64,000 bases of DNA from Piromyces finnis (Eukaryota > Neocallimastigomycota > Neocallimastigomycetes > Neocallimastigales > Neocallimastigaceae). The position numbers and the translations under genes were made by a program. The notes under the pieces were generated by a model. That model was not told the DNA's origin. It saw only the letters and a program-made list of their open reading frames with translations, and did no database searches. The stretch covers positions 864,501-928,500 of the forward strand of contig MCFH01000010.1 of assembly GCA_002104945.1 (NCBI GenBank), read 5' to 3'. Within the stretch, counting starts at the first letter, position 1. Every line of letters begins with the position of its first letter. Shown piece after piece: positions 1 to 13,210 of this stretch.

Positions 1-165
1 CATTCTTTTTAATTGTTATGAATATTATTTTATTGTTATATACATAATAAATTTATCAATATATTTATTATAATAATACAAAAAAATTTATATTTCTTCT
101 CTGCTAATTTTTTATTAAATCATTTATATTATTTATATATATTTTTATATATAAATAAAAATACA

Positions 166-414
166 CTAAATTACTCTAAAAGAATCCAAAGCTGAGCTAA
201 ATGACATTCCAATTGATCCTGATGTGCCATTATCTTCTTCTACATCATCATTGACAATAACATCATCATCAAAATCAAAACCTTCTTCTTCTTCTTCTTC
301 TTCTTCTATTTCTACTACTTGTTGTTCTTCATTTTTAACTTTATTATCTTCATCACTTATTTCAGTTCTTCCAAAATTTTCTCCGATAATGATTTTTCCT
401 TCAGTTGGATCCAT
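166..414 (-). CDS. Small acidic hypothetical protein (82 aa)
   Basis: Single-exon frame beginning at ATG 414 and ending in TAG. The middle is an uninterrupted run of eight Glu followed by an Asp-rich stretch (GFDFDDD), and the C-terminus is SFSSALDSFRVI. No domain is recognised. Its base composition is clearly less AT-rich than the flanks and the frame is clean, so I think it is real. A chance frame kept open by the GAA/TTC repeat is possible. The opposite strand is also open across the repeat (Ser-rich) and is treated as a shadow. No further exon with matching splice sites was found. Confidence 0.5.
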   Translation of the reverse strand: MDPTEGKIIIGENFGRTEISDEDNKVKNEEQQVVEIEEEEEEEEGFDFDDDVIVNDDVEEDNGTSGSIGMSFSSALDSFRVI

Positions 415-1400
415 GTTTAATGTTATTACAAATTTTAAGTTTGAAATTTATTATATAGTGCTTGCTTTTGTATTATTAATAAAAACTCTACTGGACTATT
501 ATTATAAAAGTAAGATTTATCGAAACTTTAATAATGGTCCAAAATTGATTTTAATATTATTTTCAGTTTTCCCTATATATTTTATAAAATAAATATATAT
601 ATATTATTATATTAGAAAACAATAGAATAGTAATTGTAATTTCAAAATTAATTTTAAAAATTTAATGCATTTAAAGTCTTTATTTTTTATAAAAAATACA
701 GAATTGAATGGCTTAATTATTATATTATCATTATGTAACATAAATATATAATATAAAAGTTTGCTTTCTTCAATTCTTCGATAAAATTAAAGGAATCATT
801 CAATATATTTTACTTTTTTCCCTTTGATATGTCTATATCTTTGTTGTCGTTTAAATATAATTTTTCCTTTTTATTACAATTATATAGAATTAAATAGAAA
901 AAAATAATGATAATAACTCTATATTAGTTGTGTTGTTATATAAATTTCAAATTATTATAACATTATTTTTTTTTTCTTAAAATTTTAAAAAAATTATATC
1001 TATCTAATGATAAATATTTATTTTCATATTGTATTTTTTAATTTTCCTTTTTGAGATTTTAAATTTATAATAGACTTTATTTATATACGGGATTATTTTA
1101 CTTTCTTATCAAATTTTCTGTTAAAACTTAGATACTATTTGTTGAACGTTATTTGTAATACGTTTCTTTAATATTTATATTTCTTTTTTAATTATTATTC
1201 TTATTAATATAGTGATTTCTTTTATTTCTTCAATATTACGAATGTATCTTATTTATAAATTGCTTTTATTCATTACCTTTATTAATTTGTTAAGGCAATT
1301 ATATAAAGAAAGATAAAAAATTTTACTTAATATTATTTAATAAAAACTATCCCTCTAATTTTTAATTTATTGTGAAAATAAAATGATAATTATTATTATA

Positions 1401-1401
1401 T

Positions 1402-1444
<43 letters not shown>

Positions 1445-1487
1445 TATATATATTTATTTATTTATATATTTATTTATTTATTTATTT
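1401..1487. repeat. TTTA tetranucleotide microsatellite
   Basis: Tandem TTTA units, interrupted twice by TATATA steps. The same motif recurs inside an intron near 17.9 kb and (as TAAA) at the right edge of the window. Confidence 0.9.
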
Positions 1488-1620
1488 ACTTGATTGTTTA
1501 TCTTTATTTTTATTGATATATTAATTTTTATTTAATATGTATCAATTATTAAAATTTTTTTTATTTGGATTTAATCAGTCACATTTTATGTCAAATGATT
1601 AAAAAAAAAAAGGGTGATGA

Positions 1621-1661
<41 letters not shown>

Positions 1662-2446
1662 GTTATTATTATAATTATTTCATTTTAAAAAATATGTAAA
1701 ATCCTATTTCTAAATAATAATTTATTTATATGAAATGCACTTTTTTTATGTAATAGTTTTTTTTTTTGTTTTTTTTTTTAATTTGTTTTTATCAAGTTAA
1801 TTACTAATATTATTAATAATTTAATTTAATTAACTTATACCTATATATAATAATTAATATATTGTTCCTTTTATATTATATAATTTAAAACTATGTATTA
1901 TTCATACATTTTATTTTATAACTTTTTCCTTTATAACTTTTTATATATCTTTTATATATATATATATTTATTAATTATAAGAAATTTATATTTTACATTA
2001 CCTAAAATTATAGAGCATTTTCAATTTTTTTTTTTAAAAAAAAAAAAAAACATATTTAAATATTTATTTAATATATTAACATATTTTTTATATAAAATTA
2101 AGTTTTTATCTTTTAAAATATTTATAATATAGGTTTATCCATTATCGAATTATAATTAAATCATTATTAATAAAATTTAGTCATCATATCTCTATTTAAA
2201 TTAAATTAAGAAACATATATAAAAAATAAATATAATAATAATAAATATTAACAAAAGGTGTAATGGTATGGATACATTTTTTTTTTTTCTTATTATTATT
2301 AAATTTTATTCCTTATATTTATAGAAAAGGGAAAAAATCGAGAAAAAATAATATTTTATTTTAATGAAATTATAATATAATATTAAAGTTAAATATAATA
2401 TATATTAAAGACTTTTCTTCAGATTTTTTTTTTTTAAAAAAAAAGT

Positions 2447-2545
2447 AGTATTAATTATTATGAAGAATATTTACAAATAAAAAATCAAATTATAGAAAGA
2501 CATCATCAAACTTTATTAAATGACTATTATGTAATTTTTAATTAA
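2447..2545 (+). pseudogene. Short coding-like fragment
   Basis: A 32-codon open stretch, with no ATG at its start, whose predicted residues are of balanced soluble-protein type (NYYEEY, IERHHQTLLNDYY) rather than the Phe/Ile/Lys bias of random AT DNA. It follows a poly-A run that ends in AG and contains a possible GTAATT donor after the YY. No partner exons with compatible phase were found. It may be a gene remnant or an isolated exon. Confidence 0.2.
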
Positions 2546-3950
2546 AATTGAACTTTTAAAAATTATAATATAGAATAATAAAATTAAAAAAAAAAAAAAA
2601 ATAAATAAGAGACTACTTACAATTACCATTCAATTCTTAATAATTAAAACATTTTCTTATAAATTTTCATTTTAAAAATATTCATAATGAAATAAAATAA
2701 GCATTAAATATATAATTAAACACAAAATATAAAGAAATCATTCATACACATTTTGTATAAAACTTTTTTTTTTAATTATAATTTATTTATATTAAATAAG
2801 ATAAAAAAAAATTTTTTTTTTTCTTATTAACTTAAATTACCAAAGATAAACTATTATCTCCCTTTTTCTCTTTTTTCACTTTTTTTTAAAAAAAAAAAAT
2901 AAAATATTTTATAATTATTATTATTTTTTAAACAAAGAATATGTATTATATAAATAATAATAATAATGTTTTTTTTTAAACTTTCAAAAGGAATATAAAA
3001 TATTATAAAATTTCAAAGAAATCAATTTTAGGTATATTAATGGTATTACATATCTCTATTTCGCCTTTAATTATTTTTTTCTTTTTTTTTTCTTTTTTTT
3101 TGTTTTCTTTTTTTTTTTTTGTTTTCATTATTTTATATCAGATTTTTTTTTCTTAAATGTCTTTGTATCTTTTTTATTATTATCCAAGAAAAATATAATC
3201 GATTAATATTTCTACCTAATATAGATTGCTTTTTTTTTTATATTGATATATTATGATTAATATTAATATATTTGGTTTTTAATGGAGTTAATATATTTTT
3301 GTTATTTTTTTTTTCTTTTTGAAAATTTTAATTTATTGCCTTTATATATTTATTATTTTTTTTATCTTAATATTAAATATTAATGTGTATTTAATCATTA
3401 AGATATTGAAAAAAATATTTTGAAAACTGAGAGATAATATTATTTTTTGAATTATATTGTGAATATGATATGGTGAATTATAATGGTTTGGGTAATTTTT
3501 TAAACTATAATTTTAATATTTACAATTATTAAATGTTTGAAAAAAAAATTAAATTAGATTGAAAATATTTCTTTTTTTCTTATTTTTAAGCCTATATGAA
3601 ACATATAATCTAAAATACAAAAAAAAAAAAAGATATATTTTTTTAACATCAAATATTGAGATGCTATTTTTTTTTAAAATGATATATAAAATTTTAAAAA
3701 AAACGTTGTTTATGATATTCAGTTGTATTGAGTTTGATTTTGTTTAAAATTTGGTTATTTATGTTGCTCCAAAAAATATATACTTTTGTACCTAAGAATA
3801 ATAATATATATAAATATTATAATTCTATTGGTAAAATATTATATTTTTAATTTTTTGATAATTATAACTTATTATGAAATATTATGAAATTTAATGTTTA
3901 ATTATATATTATTTTTTAAATGAACTTATTGAATACTATACTATTTTATC

Positions 3951-6257
3951 TTATGAACTTTGGAAAAAATTCATTAGTTTAATACTTTTTGATTTAATAG
4001 TATCTACTTGTTTTCCATCAACTTGATTATTTCTTAATGATTTTATTGAAATTGGAACATCCATAGTTAATTTTTGATTCATTAATTTCTTATTTAATAC
4101 TTTTTGATACAATTCTACACGATCTGAAAAATTCTTTAATGATGCATTTGTTTTTATCGAATTTTGATTTTTCTCAACATTATGAATAGATTTAATATTT
4201 AATGCCTCTTGATGATTAACATCTCTAATACATTTTGCTAGGGTAGAAGTCTGCAAACGCTCCTTCTTCAAATGATCTTCTAAATCCTTAGATTTATTAA
4301 TAAGAATATTGATTTCCCTATTTTTTTCCATTTCTAATTTTTTATTTTCATTCTTCCAATATTCTTCTCTTTCTCTTTGTTTCTTTTCAATTAATTTTAT
4401 AGATTTCTCTAAATTCTTGTTATTTTCTTCTAAAGCTTTTGAGTCTTTTTGAAGTAATTTAACAGATTTAGTCATAATTTCCAAGTTATTCTTTAAAGAA
4501 TCTTTTTCCATATATAATTCATTACATTTTTCTTTAAGTTCTCTTTCTATTTCATCACTTGCTTTTTTAACCATTTCTATCTTGTTATTGGATTCTTCTT
4601 CGGATTTTTCTTTTAATAATACTATTTTTTCTTCATAATCGACTCGAACCTTTTCAAGATATTCTATATCTTTTTCATGTTGTTTCATGAATTCCTTATT
4701 TTCTTCTTCTAATCTTTCCTTTTCTTTATTTAATTCGTCATTTTCTTTTTCACGTATATCAATAACATCCCAAAGACCTTTTACTTCTTTGGCGCTATTA
4801 ACACTTTTAGCTTTATATTTTTCAACTCTTTTCTTTACCTTGCGGTATAATTCTTCAGTTTGTTCAACTTCACCTTGTAAATTTTCAATTTGTTCTTCAT
4901 TATCTTTAATTATATCCTTCATTTTTCTGAATTCTTTTCTGAATTGACTATGTTCTTCATTTAATTTTCTCTTTTGAGTATTTACTTCTTCATTTAATTT
5001 ATCAATAGTTTTTCTTAAGCTACTGATACGATCATTTGAAAACATCAAGGCTTCATCCTTTCTTTTAATAATATTTCTCAATACTTCTAAATCTTCTTCA
5101 TTTTTCTTTTTGCCTTCACTTACACTAGCTCTAATTTCAAAAGCTAAATTTTTAAATGTTTTATTTTGAGCTTGTAAATTAGAAAATTTATCATTCATAT
5201 CTCTAATTATACTTTCCTTTTCATTTAATTTTAATTTTAACTCTTCAATAAGAGTGTCTTTAGAATCTAAAGTCTCTTTTAATTCTTGAATGGTTTGGCA
5301 ATTCTTTTCGTTTATTACAGTTGATTTTGTGTATATATCTTTGAAATATATAACTTGCTTTTGAACATCTTCCATAGAATCTATTGTTTCTTGTTCATCT
5401 TGGGATAATCCTTTGAAAAGGTCATCTAATGAATTACGATATATTTGATTTTGTTCTTGTACTTCATCAATAAATTCATCACGTATTTTAATTTCTTCTT
5501 TAAGATTTTTTATTTCATTTTGATGAATTTCTTCATCAATTTTCATTTGTTCCATCATCTCTGATAACAATTCTTCATAACTATTATCCTTTTCCCAATT
5601 CTCATTGTTTTTTTCCTCAATTTTTTTATTTAACTCGTTGATTTTTTCCTTATGTTCAACAACTTCAATTTCCTTTTCTGCTAATAATATATTATAATCA
5701 CGAATTGTTTCGTTAATAAACTCTGTTAAATGTTCTTCACATTGCTTCATATATTCAGAGTCTTTTTCAATTAAACTTATAATATTTTTATCAACAGAAA
5801 TATATTCTTCATTAAACACTCTAGATTCATTTATTGATTCATTTGTATGATCCTTAATAATATTAATTAACAATGCTTGTTCTTTTTGAAGCAATTGAAC
5901 CTTTAAGGTAAGTTTATTTAATTTTTCTTTTAGTATTAATTCATTGGTTTCTTGACCTTCCTTATTTATCAAAACATCAGTATTATTTTTGATGTTCTCT
6001 TTAATCTTATATTTCATTTCATTTTTAATATTTTTTAAAGTCTCACTAATAACAGATTTTGAAACTTGGCTTTTCTTTTGAACTGAAGAATCTGAATCAG
6101 CTAATGTACCATCTGAGTCACTTATTAAACTTGAAGAAGAGTCATATCCATTATTATCTTCAAATGTATCATGAAGATCATCTTCACAATATAATAAAGG
6201 TGACTTTTTAAATAATTTTGAATTTTCAATAAATGAGTTAACTTCAATTGTTTCCAT
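3951..6257 (-). CDS. Long coiled-coil protein (768 aa)
   Basis: Single-exon gene from ATG 6257 to TAA 3951. The first ~65 residues are Ser/Asp-rich (SSSSLISDSDGTLADSDSS). From about residue 85 to 700 it is almost continuous Glu/Lys/Asn/Leu heptad-like sequence typical of a rod-forming coiled coil, with no enzymatic motif seen. The last ~70 residues are basic (KSLRNNQVDGKQ... LMNFFQSS). Such proteins usually act as cytoskeletal, spindle-pole, Golgi or motor-adaptor scaffolds, but sequence alone does not say which. The 86-aa frame on the other strand at 4687-4947 is a shadow. Confidence is high that it is a gene and low on function. Confidence 0.9.
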   Translation of the reverse strand: METIEVNSFIENSKLFKKSPLLYCEDDLHDTFEDNNGYDSSSSLISDSDGTLADSDSSVQKKSQVSKSVISETLKNIKNEMKYKIKENIKNNTDVLINKEGQETNELILKEKLNKLTLKVQLLQKEQALLINIIKDHTNESINESRVFNEEYISVDKNIISLIEKDSEYMKQCEEHLTEFINETIRDYNILLAEKEIEVVEHKEKINELNKKIEEKNNENWEKDNSYEELLSEMMEQMKIDEEIHQNEIKNLKEEIKIRDEFIDEVQEQNQIYRNSLDDLFKGLSQDEQETIDSMEDVQKQVIYFKDIYTKSTVINEKNCQTIQELKETLDSKDTLIEELKLKLNEKESIIRDMNDKFSNLQAQNKTFKNLAFEIRASVSEGKKKNEEDLEVLRNIIKRKDEALMFSNDRISSLRKTIDKLNEEVNTQKRKLNEEHSQFRKEFRKMKDIIKDNEEQIENLQGEVEQTEELYRKVKKRVEKYKAKSVNSAKEVKGLWDVIDIREKENDELNKEKERLEEENKEFMKQHEKDIEYLEKVRVDYEEKIVLLKEKSEEESNNKIEMVKKASDEIERELKEKCNELYMEKDSLKNNLEIMTKSVKLLQKDSKALEENNKNLEKSIKLIEKKQREREEYWKNENKKLEMEKNREINILINKSKDLEDHLKKERLQTSTLAKCIRDVNHQEALNIKSIHNVEKNQNSIKTNASLKNFSDRVELYQKVLNKKLMNQKLTMDVPISIKSLRNNQVDGKQVDTIKSKSIKLMNFFQSS

Positions 6258-9200
6258 TTTATTGTTTAATTAAAATTAATGTGATAATTGTATTTTCAAA
6301 AATGTTTAATTTTTCAATCTTTATTTTTAATTCTTTTTAATTAGTCTTATTTTTAAGGCCTGTCTTTTTTTAATTTTTACTTAACAACTATTTGAATTTT
6401 AGTTTACTTTTTAATTTTAATAATTTAATTTTAATGCGTTATTAGTTTTAAATTGCGATTGATAAAAAAATTTACAATATAAAAATTAAATATTTGCCAA
6501 TAATATTTTTTTAATATTATACTTGTTGTATATGAATTAAATTTGCGTATGTATTATAAAATATATTTAATTAACAGTTTCTTTTGAGATACCTACTGTT
6601 CTCAAATTATTATTAATTTTTGTAAATATCAATTTATATAGATATATAAATTAATATTATAAAATAGAATAAAAGTTTTAATTAATTCTTTATTTTAAAA
6701 TTTTATTTAATTTCAATTTTTATTATTACTCTTATATTTAATTTATTTGAATTATTGAAAATTATATTTTTTTTATTTTTAATGCTTATAATGCGTTTTG
6801 AATTAAATAACGTATGTATTTTTGCGAATTGTTTTATGATTATTTTTAATGTGTTCTTTATTATTTTTACATTTATGCTAATGAATTTTTTTATATTTTA
6901 TTAAATATATGATAAATATATATCTTTTGACTAAGTTTACATTTATGAATTATTTTAATCTCTTCATTTTTTAATTTTTCTTTGATTTAATTATCAAATC
7001 TAAATTATGATCGAAATTTACTCTATAGCAAATATGAAAAAAAAAAAAAAAAAAAAAATTATGAGTGATTTTAAAATTCTTTTATATTATTGTTATTAAA
7101 AAAAAAAACATTTTATTGTTATCTACATATTAAATTGTATATATTAATAAATTAGTAAATTAGCATTTACTATTTAGTAATTAATTATTAATATATATTA
7201 AATTATTTAGCCATATAAAAGTTTTATTTAACCAATAAAAATTAAAGTTTAATATATAAAAATTTAGATAGTTAATAATATTTTTAATTTATTAAATAAA
7301 ATCCGTTACACAATTTAGCCTTATTTATAAATTCTACTGTACAATATGGAAAAGAAATTCATTAAACATAAAATTTTTCTAATATTATTCTTAATATTAT
7401 TATCATTCATAATATATTTCATTTTAATCATATATATATAAAACAATTTAAAAAACATATATTAATTATATTGATAATAAATTATCAATAATAAACTAAT
7501 ATTAAACAATTAATTATGACACAAAAAATATATATTTATAAGCCAAAAAAAAAAATACTATATATTATATTATATATTTTTATATATAAAAATTCTTATT
7601 TTGGTAAATAATTTTATATATAATAGATATTTAATAGATTAATCAATAATTATCAATCCTATACAACTAATTTTATCTATAATATTAATAATATATTAAA
7701 ATATTATTTGGTTTTTATTACAATATATAATAATAATAAAAGTTAATTGTAATGATTATTAAATATTTTTATATTTATACTTTTGATAATGAAAAGTTTA
7801 ATTTTAAGGTATAAACTTTTTGTTTAAAAAAAAAATAGGTTGTTTATAATAACATATATAATTTATATTATGTTTATTTTTTTTTATGTTGTATATCCAT
7901 TATAATATATACGAATATATATTATAACTAAATACTTGTTTATAACTAAATAATTATAAGAAAACTATATCTTTACTGCCAACTAGTGAAATAAACCCAT
8001 AAAAAAAACCCATAAACAATATACAAAGAAATTTAGAAAATAGGATTATTTACTTTATTATACAATTTATAGGAATTATACTAGGAATATATAAAAAATT
8101 TAATTTCTAATAAATAATCAATATCAAAATCTTTTTTTTTTTAATAATTTTATTATATTGTAGTAGTAATTGTAGTATAATAATAAAAGATAATACAATA
8201 TATTTTTTTTTATATATATATTTTTTGATCCTCATCCGTTTAATATATTAATATTAAAATATTTAATTAAATTTTATTTTCAATCCCAAATTTATTTTAA
8301 CATTTTTGGTATTTTTTTGCTTTAAAAATGAATTTAATTTTTTAATTTATTTAAAAAAAAAAAAAGGTGTGTTTAGGATAATAATGAATTTTTACTATAA
8401 TAAAATAAACTTGAAAAAAAGTTTTTATTTTTTTATTATTACTCTTAATAAATAATATATATAAATGACTCTATTATTGTTATTAAAATGACTTTTTTTT
8501 TTAAATATAGTTAATCAACTATAACTTTATTTCACAGAATTTAATTAATTAGCTTTTTTTTTTTGGTTGTGGTCTTATTTTTGTTGGTCAACTAAATATA
8601 TATTGTTTTATATCATATAACGTGGTTAAATGTAAATATCATTTTACATATATTAATTAAAAAATTACTTTTTCACATTAACCTCTATATAAACAAAAAA
8701 TCGACCAAACTATATAATGAAGATAATGATACAAACACTTTTTTTAAATATATTTATATATACAAAATTCAAAAAATATTTTATTTTTGATCTGTTGGTA
8801 GTAAATCTTAAAAATCTTATAAATAATAAATTTTACTTTTTTTTTGTAAAATACACAAACAATATATTATATATTATAATATATATTATGATTAAGTTAT
8901 TTAGGTAATAGATTAACAAAACCTTTAAAATGTAAAAATCTATAACAAAATTCAACTTTACATTAATTTTTTAGCTGAGTTTTAGTAAAATAGATAAAAA
9001 AAAATAAAAAGTTTGAATAATTAAATATAAAAATTAATAAATATGCATTTATAAATAAAATTAAAATCCAGAAATTATCCTAACTATATATTTCAAATAT
9101 TTTTCAAAAATTCTTTTTTTTTTTTTTTATTCCAAAGTTCTGACAGGAGTAACGGAAGCCAAAATGACTCTATCCTTTTATTTTGTTCATTTTATTTTTT

Positions 9201-10065
9201 AATTCATATTAATTAAATTTTTTATTAATTCAGTCATTTTATTTATAAAAATGGCTTTTAGAAAACTTTCCAAATATGGGAATTTTTAATTTAATAAAGT
9301 TATTTAATTTATTTTAAATATTTCATGTCTCAAACAAAAGAATAGAATTTTTTTTTTTTTTACTCTAAAGACATGATATAGAGCAAAAAAAAAAAAAAAA
9401 ACATTTTAAAAAAGGTAACTCTTTTTAAAATGAAATAATAAAAACAATGATTAATTATGATATTTTAAAGGTTTATCAAAAATCTTATTTTAAAAATTAT
9501 AAAACGCATTGAAAAAAGTTATGATGATTTAAATAAATAAAATATTTCACTTAATAAAAATAATTTTTTTAAAAGTAAATTGTGTATATTAAAACAATTT
9601 AAAACATTACTAAATATTGGAAATTGTTTTACCTTTTATGTTATAATGGTTTCTATCGTAATAATAATATGGTTTGTATGTTTATATGAAATACAAAAAT
9701 ATGATTTTAATACTAAATTTAAAATATAATTAATATTAAATTAATGAAATATCAATATTAGTAAATGTACATATAATTAAAAATTTATGTAATAAACAAA
9801 ACAAAAATTTTATATTTTATACAATATTATTCTTTTATTATTTAATGATACATAAATAATGTATACATTATAAATAAAATTATACATAGATTAGATTAAA
9901 TTAAATTTAAAAAAAAAAAAAAAAAAAAAAGGAATTACATAATATTTCTTTTAGTATTCAATCTGTTTCTTTTATTATCCTGAAGAATAACTTCTTTTGA
10001 AATTTCAAATTAATTAAAAATATTTTTTTCATTAAAATATGTATATGTATATTAAATAATTGCCA
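6258..10065. other. AT-rich intergenic region
   Basis: About 3.8 kb of very AT-rich sequence with homopolymers (poly-A near 7037-7058 and 9910-9930). The 63-codon frame at 8717-8908 is Phe/Ile/Tyr/Lys-rich and lacks any protein-like pattern. I see no gene here. Confidence 0.6.
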
Positions 10066-11627
10066 ATGTCCAATAGATATTTCAATGAAATTGAATTGAA
10101 GTCTAAAATATCACAAAGCCATTTAAATACTGTTTGTCTTTGGTCTGAGAAAGAATTTATAAAAGTTTTGAAATATAATAAAAATGTACTTTTAAATTTC
10201 TTCTCCTTTTTTTTATATCTTATCATACATATTTAATAATCTGTATATTAAAATTTTGTATTAACTTTTAAATAATATAAATTATTTAAAATTAAATATA
10301 TTTTTCATTAATCTATGATTATAAAAAGAATAAAGAATTCCAGAGAATATTATTATCAAATATATATTTATCAAAAGAAAATTATTATCATTTACTTTGT
10401 AATTATAATTTTGAATTAGAAAAGGTACTAGAAATTAAATATATTTATTTAGATATCTTCAAATTTAAATAATAATAATAATAATAATATTGTTTGTTAT
10501 TATTATTATTTATTCATTTATTTATTCATTTATAATTATTTTATAATGAAATTTTCTTTTTTTTTTTTTTTTTTTTTCCTGAAAAAATTAACAATGCTAT
10601 CATTAATATATGTATAATACATTTTATAGAATGTGTATAAAATCTCAAATGTTTATTCTATATGTGATATATTTAATATTACAATAAATAAGTTACTACC
10701 TCAAATTAATAGCAATGGTAACATATATAAAATTTAAAGTAATTCTCAAATTCATTGTATTATTAAATATTCTTAATGTTTTATAATTAATTTTAATGAA
10801 TTCTACCAAGATTACAAATACTTAAAATTTCTATATTTATTTAATTCAATTGCCATTGCTAAAAGAGCAGCAGCAAAACTTATTTTAAAAAATTTTATAA
10901 AAAACAATGATTTAGACTATATAACAAACTTTCTAGATAAAGAAAATATAGATATGGTAAAAAGTTTTACAATTAATATATAAAACTTTGTGTTTAGATA
11001 CATTTTAAAATAAATAATAAAAAGTTAACATGTACTTTTCTTTTATATTTTTTAAAAAAGGAAATTATTATTAATATAGTAATAATTAATGATGAAAGAA
11101 TAGAGAATTTTCAAATGTATTTAAACCAAAGATATATAATAGAGCCGTGGAAGAGAAATGAATCTAAATATACTAATATATTATTATCATTATCACCTTG
11201 GCTAATAACCGAATTAATAAAAAAATATAAAACCCTTTTTACGCTATTATTTAGTAACTTATTAAAAGAATTATTTATAATATTTATTAAGTTAACTAAC
11301 TTTAAAGAAGGAAGATTACGCACTGTAGATTTACTTCCCATTCATAATACAAATATTTATATCGAGAATTTAGATAGAAAAAATAAATTAAAGCTTGAAC
11401 AAATTCTATGTTTAATATATCAATTTCAACAAATTAAAGAATACCAGTCTATAGTTGATTTTCACTTAAAAGATTTTATTGATACATTATATCAATATGA
11501 AAATATTCCTCAAAGTAATCAATCGAATAATTCCACTTATAATCTTAGTAATATACCAAAAGTTGACATTAAAAAAATTCAACTGATATCAAAACTTAAA
11601 TCAATATTTTTCCCAAATAACGAATAA
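10066..11627 (+). CDS. Five-exon helical protein, possible FANCF-like (about 333 aa)
   Basis: Exons by hand: 10066-10185, 10344-10424, 10630-10717, 10811-10956, 11061-11627. Every junction is GT-AG and all phases match (0, 0, 1, 0), which random sequence would rarely give. The protein starts MSNRYFNEIELKSKI and ends KLKSIFFPNNE; it looks all-helical and Leu/Ile/Lys/Asn-rich, with no catalytic motif. From memory, the order of features resembles FANCF (Fanconi anaemia core complex adaptor, 374 aa in human): an early TV..W(S/D)...F.(K/R)VL segment, a mid AAAKLILKNF..NN helix pair, a LSPWLITELIKKYKTLF helix, and a C-terminal KLEQILCLI ... LKDFIDTLYQ pair. This homology is tentative. Otherwise it is an unrecognised helical-repeat protein. 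The minus-strand frames at 10032-10226 and 11111-11341 lie opposite its exons and are shadows. Confidence 0.65.
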
Positions 11628-11998
11628 CCTTAAAATGATTTTTGTATAATAAATATGCCCTAATTTTAATTGTTTCTTTCTATTTTATCTTTTTTTTTAA
11701 AAAAAAAAAAAAAAGGCATATATAAATAGAGCTCTTTTGTAAATAGAAATATCATTACATAAACTACTTTTTTTTTTTTTCCATTGATGTATTTAAAAAT
11801 TTTTCCATAATTATCAAAAAAAAAAAAAATATATATATATATATATTTAAAAATTTTATAAATTTTTAAATATAATTAATATAATTAATTAAATTATTTA
11901 GATTTATGTAATTTATACTTTTTTTTTATAAATAAATTTTGATTACTTGATAAAAAAAATAATTCATTAAAGTTTTATTATCAAAAGATTTAATTAGA
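11628..11998. other. Short intergenic spacer
   Basis: About 370 bp with poly-A/poly-T tracts (near 11696-11714 and 11816-11829) and a TA repeat. It separates the tandem genes at 10.1-11.6 and 12.0-12.6 kb and presumably carries the terminator of one and the promoter of the next. No specific motif recognised. Confidence 0.5.
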
Positions 11999-12626
11999 AT
12001 GGACAATATAAAAGAAAATATAGAAAAAAGTAAGGAAAATATAAAAACAACTGTATTCCCAACAGTTGAACAAATTATAAATGATCTTCAATTTCAATTA
12101 TTAAATGTTAATTCTTCCGAAGCCAAAAAATTTAATTCTGAAGGTATAATTTAAATTAATTTGAAAATTTTACATTTAATGAAATAACAATAATAATAAT
12201 AATAATAAATGCATTTTAAATAATTATTATGGTTTTATTTCATTTCATTTTTCTTTTACATTATATGAATTATTTGAAAAATAATAAAATAAATTTTTAG
12301 ATATTATTGATAATATCAGAGAGATTTCCAAACTTAAAGAATCAGAAAAAGAATATTTTGACGAAAATGGCTCTCTTCAAACTATTATTAAAGAAAAGGA
12401 AATAATCGGCAATGAAAAAGAGATGACACAAAATGAAAGAAATAATGAGTTGAATACTCAAATAAATTATATTATTGATAATTTTATAAATATTAATGAT
12501 TCATTGAAAGAATTCAAAAAAGTTATCACAAATTCTGATAATGTAATATCCGATTTAAATATAAATATCGATACTATTATTTCAAATATAAACAATGAAA
12601 TTAATGAAATCAAATCAAATCAGTAA
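11999..12626 (+). CDS. Small coiled-coil protein (156 aa), two exons
   Basis: Exon 1 is 11999-12143 (ATG to ...TCTGAA G|GTATAA) and exon 2 is 12301-12626 after TTTTTAG; the split codon is GAT (phase 1). The protein starts MDNIKENIEKSKENIKTTVF and ends NNEINEIKSNQ. It is acidic/Asn-rich and predicted to be mostly helical with heptad-like spacing, in the size range of small coiled-coil subunits of complexes such as BLOC-1/BORC or kinetochore modules. That comparison rests only on size and composition. No specific family is recognised. Confidence 0.7.
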
Positions 12627-13178
12627 TTAAATACTGCTTAATTATTATTTTATTTGAAGCTATCGGTCACCAAAATTCAAATATAAACTAAAATATATAT
12701 TAATAAAAAAACTAAAAAATAAAATAGATAGTTTATATTATTATGGTACACAATAAGTATTTTATAGTATTATTGTTTACAACAATATATAATAAGTAAT
12801 TATTTTCAATCTTTAAACAATATTTTTTAATTATTTCAAATAAATGTTTTCTGTACATCATTCATAAAAAATATATTAAATATAAAAATATAATATCCCT
12901 TATACAATCATATTATTACTTTTCAATATTATTGAATATAACTTAAAATAGTTAAATAATTAATTATTACAAATTCAAAATAAAAATATAATATAATAAA
13001 AACTAAATAAAACGTATTATGACTTTTTCTTTATAAATTTCATTTCAGTATATATTCATTTATTACTAAAATAGGATTTGTTATACCCTATACATTACAA
13101 AAATCCTATAAATAAAATAAAATAAAAATAAACAAGTAAAAAAGAAAAAAAAATAGGAATTATTATTATTATTAGTGA

Positions 13179-13180
<2 letters not shown>

Positions 13181-13210
<30 letters not shown>
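13181..13210. repeat. GTA trinucleotide microsatellite
   Basis: About ten GTA units preceded by a TTA run and followed by poly-T; one of the few G-containing simple repeats in the window. Confidence 0.85.

Larger units (their letters stand above)
415..3950. other. AT-rich intergenic region
   Basis: About 3.5 kb without a convincing gene. It holds a TTTA microsatellite (about 1401-1487), a TTA run (about 1620-1662), many poly-A/poly-T tracts, and a short coding-like frame at 2447-2545. Open frames at 1893-2132 and 3559-3747 are Phe/Tyr/Ile/Lys-rich products of A/T runs and are not accepted. Confidence 0.6.

Noticed and set aside
1893-2132. 79-codon Phe/Tyr/Ile-rich frame
   Set aside because: Composition is that of random AT-rich sequence; no motif or splice context.
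8717-8908. 63-codon hydrophobic frame
   Set aside because: Phe/Ile/Lys/Asn bias from AT-rich DNA; no homology pattern or neighbouring exon.
10032-10226. 64-codon minus frame
   Set aside because: Lies opposite exon 1 of a five-exon plus-strand gene with consistent splice phases and has no partner exons.
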